Below, in pieces: positions 62,216-64,000 of a stretch of DNA of 64,000 nt (position 1 is the first letter of the stretch; each line of letters starts with the position of its first letter). The notes under the pieces were generated by a model, which saw only the letters and a list, made by a program, of their open reading frames with translations, was not told the origin of the DNA and ran no database searches. The translations under genes and the position numbers were made by a program. Origin of the DNA: Agelas oroides (Eukaryota > Porifera > Demospongiae > Agelasida > Agelasidae); the NCBI GenBank assembly GCA_949130485.1, contig OX422205.1, positions 4,942,415 to 5,006,414 of the forward strand, in the 5' to 3' direction.

Positions 62216-64000
62216 ATGCGCCGTTGGAAGAAATGGATTAGTTCGCAGGTCCCTACCGGTTTGTGCGCTTTTTGCACAAACGGTGTGTTTAAATTTTTGA
62301 GATCCCCACACCCTCAGCTTCTTGTAGCTATGTTCCTTGCATTAGTGCAACGATTGTTCCCGGCTAGGTTTAGCCGTAAACTAGCGTGAATTTCCATTGA
62401 CGGCACTATGCGCTGTTGGAGGAAATGGATTAGTTCGCAGGTCCCTACCGGTTTGTGCGCTTTTTGCACAAACTCAGTGTTTACATTTTTGAACTTCCCA
62501 CACCCTCAGTTTCTTGTAGCTATGCTCCTTGCATTAGTGCAACGATTGTTCCGGGCTAGGGTTAGCCGTGAACTTGCGTGAATTTCCATTGACGGCACTA
62601 TGCGCCGTTGGAGGAAATGGATTAGTTCGCAGGTCCCTACCGGTTTGTGCGCTTTTTGCACAAACTCAGTGTTTACATTTTTGAACTTCACACACCCTCA
62701 GCTTCTTGTAGCTATGTTCCTTACATTAGTCAACGATTGTTCCGGGCAAGGGTTAGCCGTGAACATGCTTGAATTTCCATTGACGGCACTATGCGCATTT
62801 GCAAGAAATTGATTACTTCGCAAGTCCCTAACGGTTTGTGCGCTTTTTGCACAAACTCAGTGTTTACATTTTTGAACTCCCCACACCCTCAGTTTCTTGT
62901 AGCTATGCTCCTTGCATTAGTGCAACGATTGTTCCTGGCTAGGGTTAGCCGTAAACTTGCGATAATTTGAATTGACGTCACTATGCGCCGTTGCAAGAAA
63001 TTGTTTACTTCGCAAGTCCCTACCGGTTTGTGCGCTTTTTGTACAAACTCAATGTTTACATTTTTGAACTCCCCACACCATCAGCTTCTTGTAGCTATGC
63101 TCCTTGCATTAGTGCAACGATTGTTCCGGACTAGGTTTAGCCGTGAACTTGCGTGAATTTCCATTGACGGCACTATGCGCCGTTGGAGGAAATGGATTAG
63201 TTCGCAGGTCCCTACCTGTTTGTGCGCTTTTTGCACAAACGGTGTGTTTACATTTTTGAGATCCCCACACCCTCAGCTTCTTGTAGCTATGTTCCTTGCA
63301 TTAGTGCAACGATTGTTCCGGGCTAGGTGTAGCCGTGAACTTGCGTGAATTTCCATTGACGGCACTATTCGCCGTTGGAGGAAATGGATTAATTCGCAGG
63401 TCTCTATCGGTTTGTGCGCTTTTTGCACAAACTCAGTGTTTACATTTTTGAGATCCCCACACCCTGAGCTTCTTGTAGCTATGTTCCTTACATTAGTGCA
63501 ACGATTGTTCAGGGCTAGGGTTAGCCGTCAACTTGCGAGAATTTCAATTGACGTCACTATGCGCCGTTGAAAGGAATTGATTACTTCGCAAGTCCCTACC
63601 GGTTTGTGCGCTTTTTGCACAAACTCAGTGTTTACATTTTTGAACTCCCCACACCCTCAGTTTCTTGTAGCTATGCTCCTTGCATTAGTGCAACGATTGT
63701 TCCTGGCTAGGGTTAGCCGTAAACTTGCGAGAATTTGAATTGACGTCACTATGCGCCGTTGCAAGAAATTGTTTATTTCGCAAGTCTCTACCGGTTTGTG
63801 CGCTTTTTGTACAAACTCAATGTTTACATTTTTGAACTCCCCACACCATCAGCTTCTTGTAGCTATGCTCCTTGCATTAGTGCAACGATTGTTCCGGACT
63901 AGGTTTAGCCGTGAACTTGCGTGAATTTCCATTGACGGCACTATGCGCCGTTGGAGGAAATGGATTAGTTCGCAGGTCCCTACCTGTTTGTGCGCTTTTT
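62216..64000 (+). repeat. Second higher-order repeat, copy D2 (partial, runs off window)
   Basis: Matches D1 from 59,147 for about 1.33 kb at 3,069 bp. Near 63,550 one additional monomer (GTTGAAAGGAATTG) appears and the match resumes at 3,261 bp. The window ends inside a monomer, so the unit continues to the right. Confidence 0.85.

Noticed and set aside
1200-62812. Dozens of 60-196-residue open frames on both strands
   Set aside because: They all follow the 192-bp satellite, begin at the repeat's own ATG, end at its own TGA, and open on both strands at once. No start context, domain or unique sequence supports any of them as a gene.
1-64000. CRISPR array or other short-repeat prokaryotic system
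   Set aside because: The repeats are contiguous 192-bp units without unique spacers, there are no cas-like genes, and the array has no bacterial gene content.
1-64000. Other transposons, rRNA, tRNA or unique genes within the array
   Set aside because: Reading through the whole window showed the satellite landmarks in every unit from 1,200 on, apart from 2319-2952 and the 79-bp truncated unit, leaving no room for another insertion of more than a few bases.

Overview
This window is almost entirely one eukaryotic tandem satellite. I find no host protein-coding gene, rRNA, tRNA or CRISPR array. The repeating unit is about 192 bp, roughly 48% G+C by hand count on one consensus-like monomer. About 324 head-to-tail copies lie on the + strand from about 1,200 to the right edge, and about six more diverged copies of the same family lie in the opposite orientation in the first 1.2 kb. 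The scale, the near-nucleosomal unit length and the single transposon insertion point to pericentromeric or centromeric heterochromatin of a eukaryote. I cannot name the species. CpG is not depleted in the unit (about 11 per monomer, near expectation), which fits a genome with little germline CpG methylation, such as many invertebrates, or a recently homogenised array.

Layout. At 1-1175 there are inverted, strongly diverged monomers; the outermost have a period of about 202 bp. At 1176-1199 there is a short junction with a small perfect palindrome where orientation flips. At 1200-4700 the + strand monomers are moderately diverged. They are interrupted at 2319-2952 by a 634-bp non-autonomous DNA transposon with 64-bp terminal inverted repeats and a 9-bp target duplication (Mutator/MULE-like), and they include a short dimeric higher-order repeat at about 3.7-4.5 kb. 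At 4.7-41.5 kb there is a mosaic of monomer variants with long-range duplicated blocks whose offsets are mostly near-exact multiples of 192 bp. At 41.5-48.5 kb there is a more heterogeneous stretch. From 48.5 to 64.0 kb there are recent 16-17-monomer higher-order repeats of about 3.07-3.26 kb.

Reading left to right, the window therefore runs from an old, diverged, transposon-bearing array edge towards younger, more homogenised DNA, so the active core probably lies beyond the right edge.

Because 192 bp is exactly 64 codons, reading frames stay in phase across monomers and many 60-196-residue open frames appear on both strands. I treat all of them as satellite artefacts. The non-routine features are the inversion junction, the transposon with a hairpin nested in each terminal repeat, three dyad symmetries in nearly every monomer, one strongly truncated monomer, and the layered duplication history.
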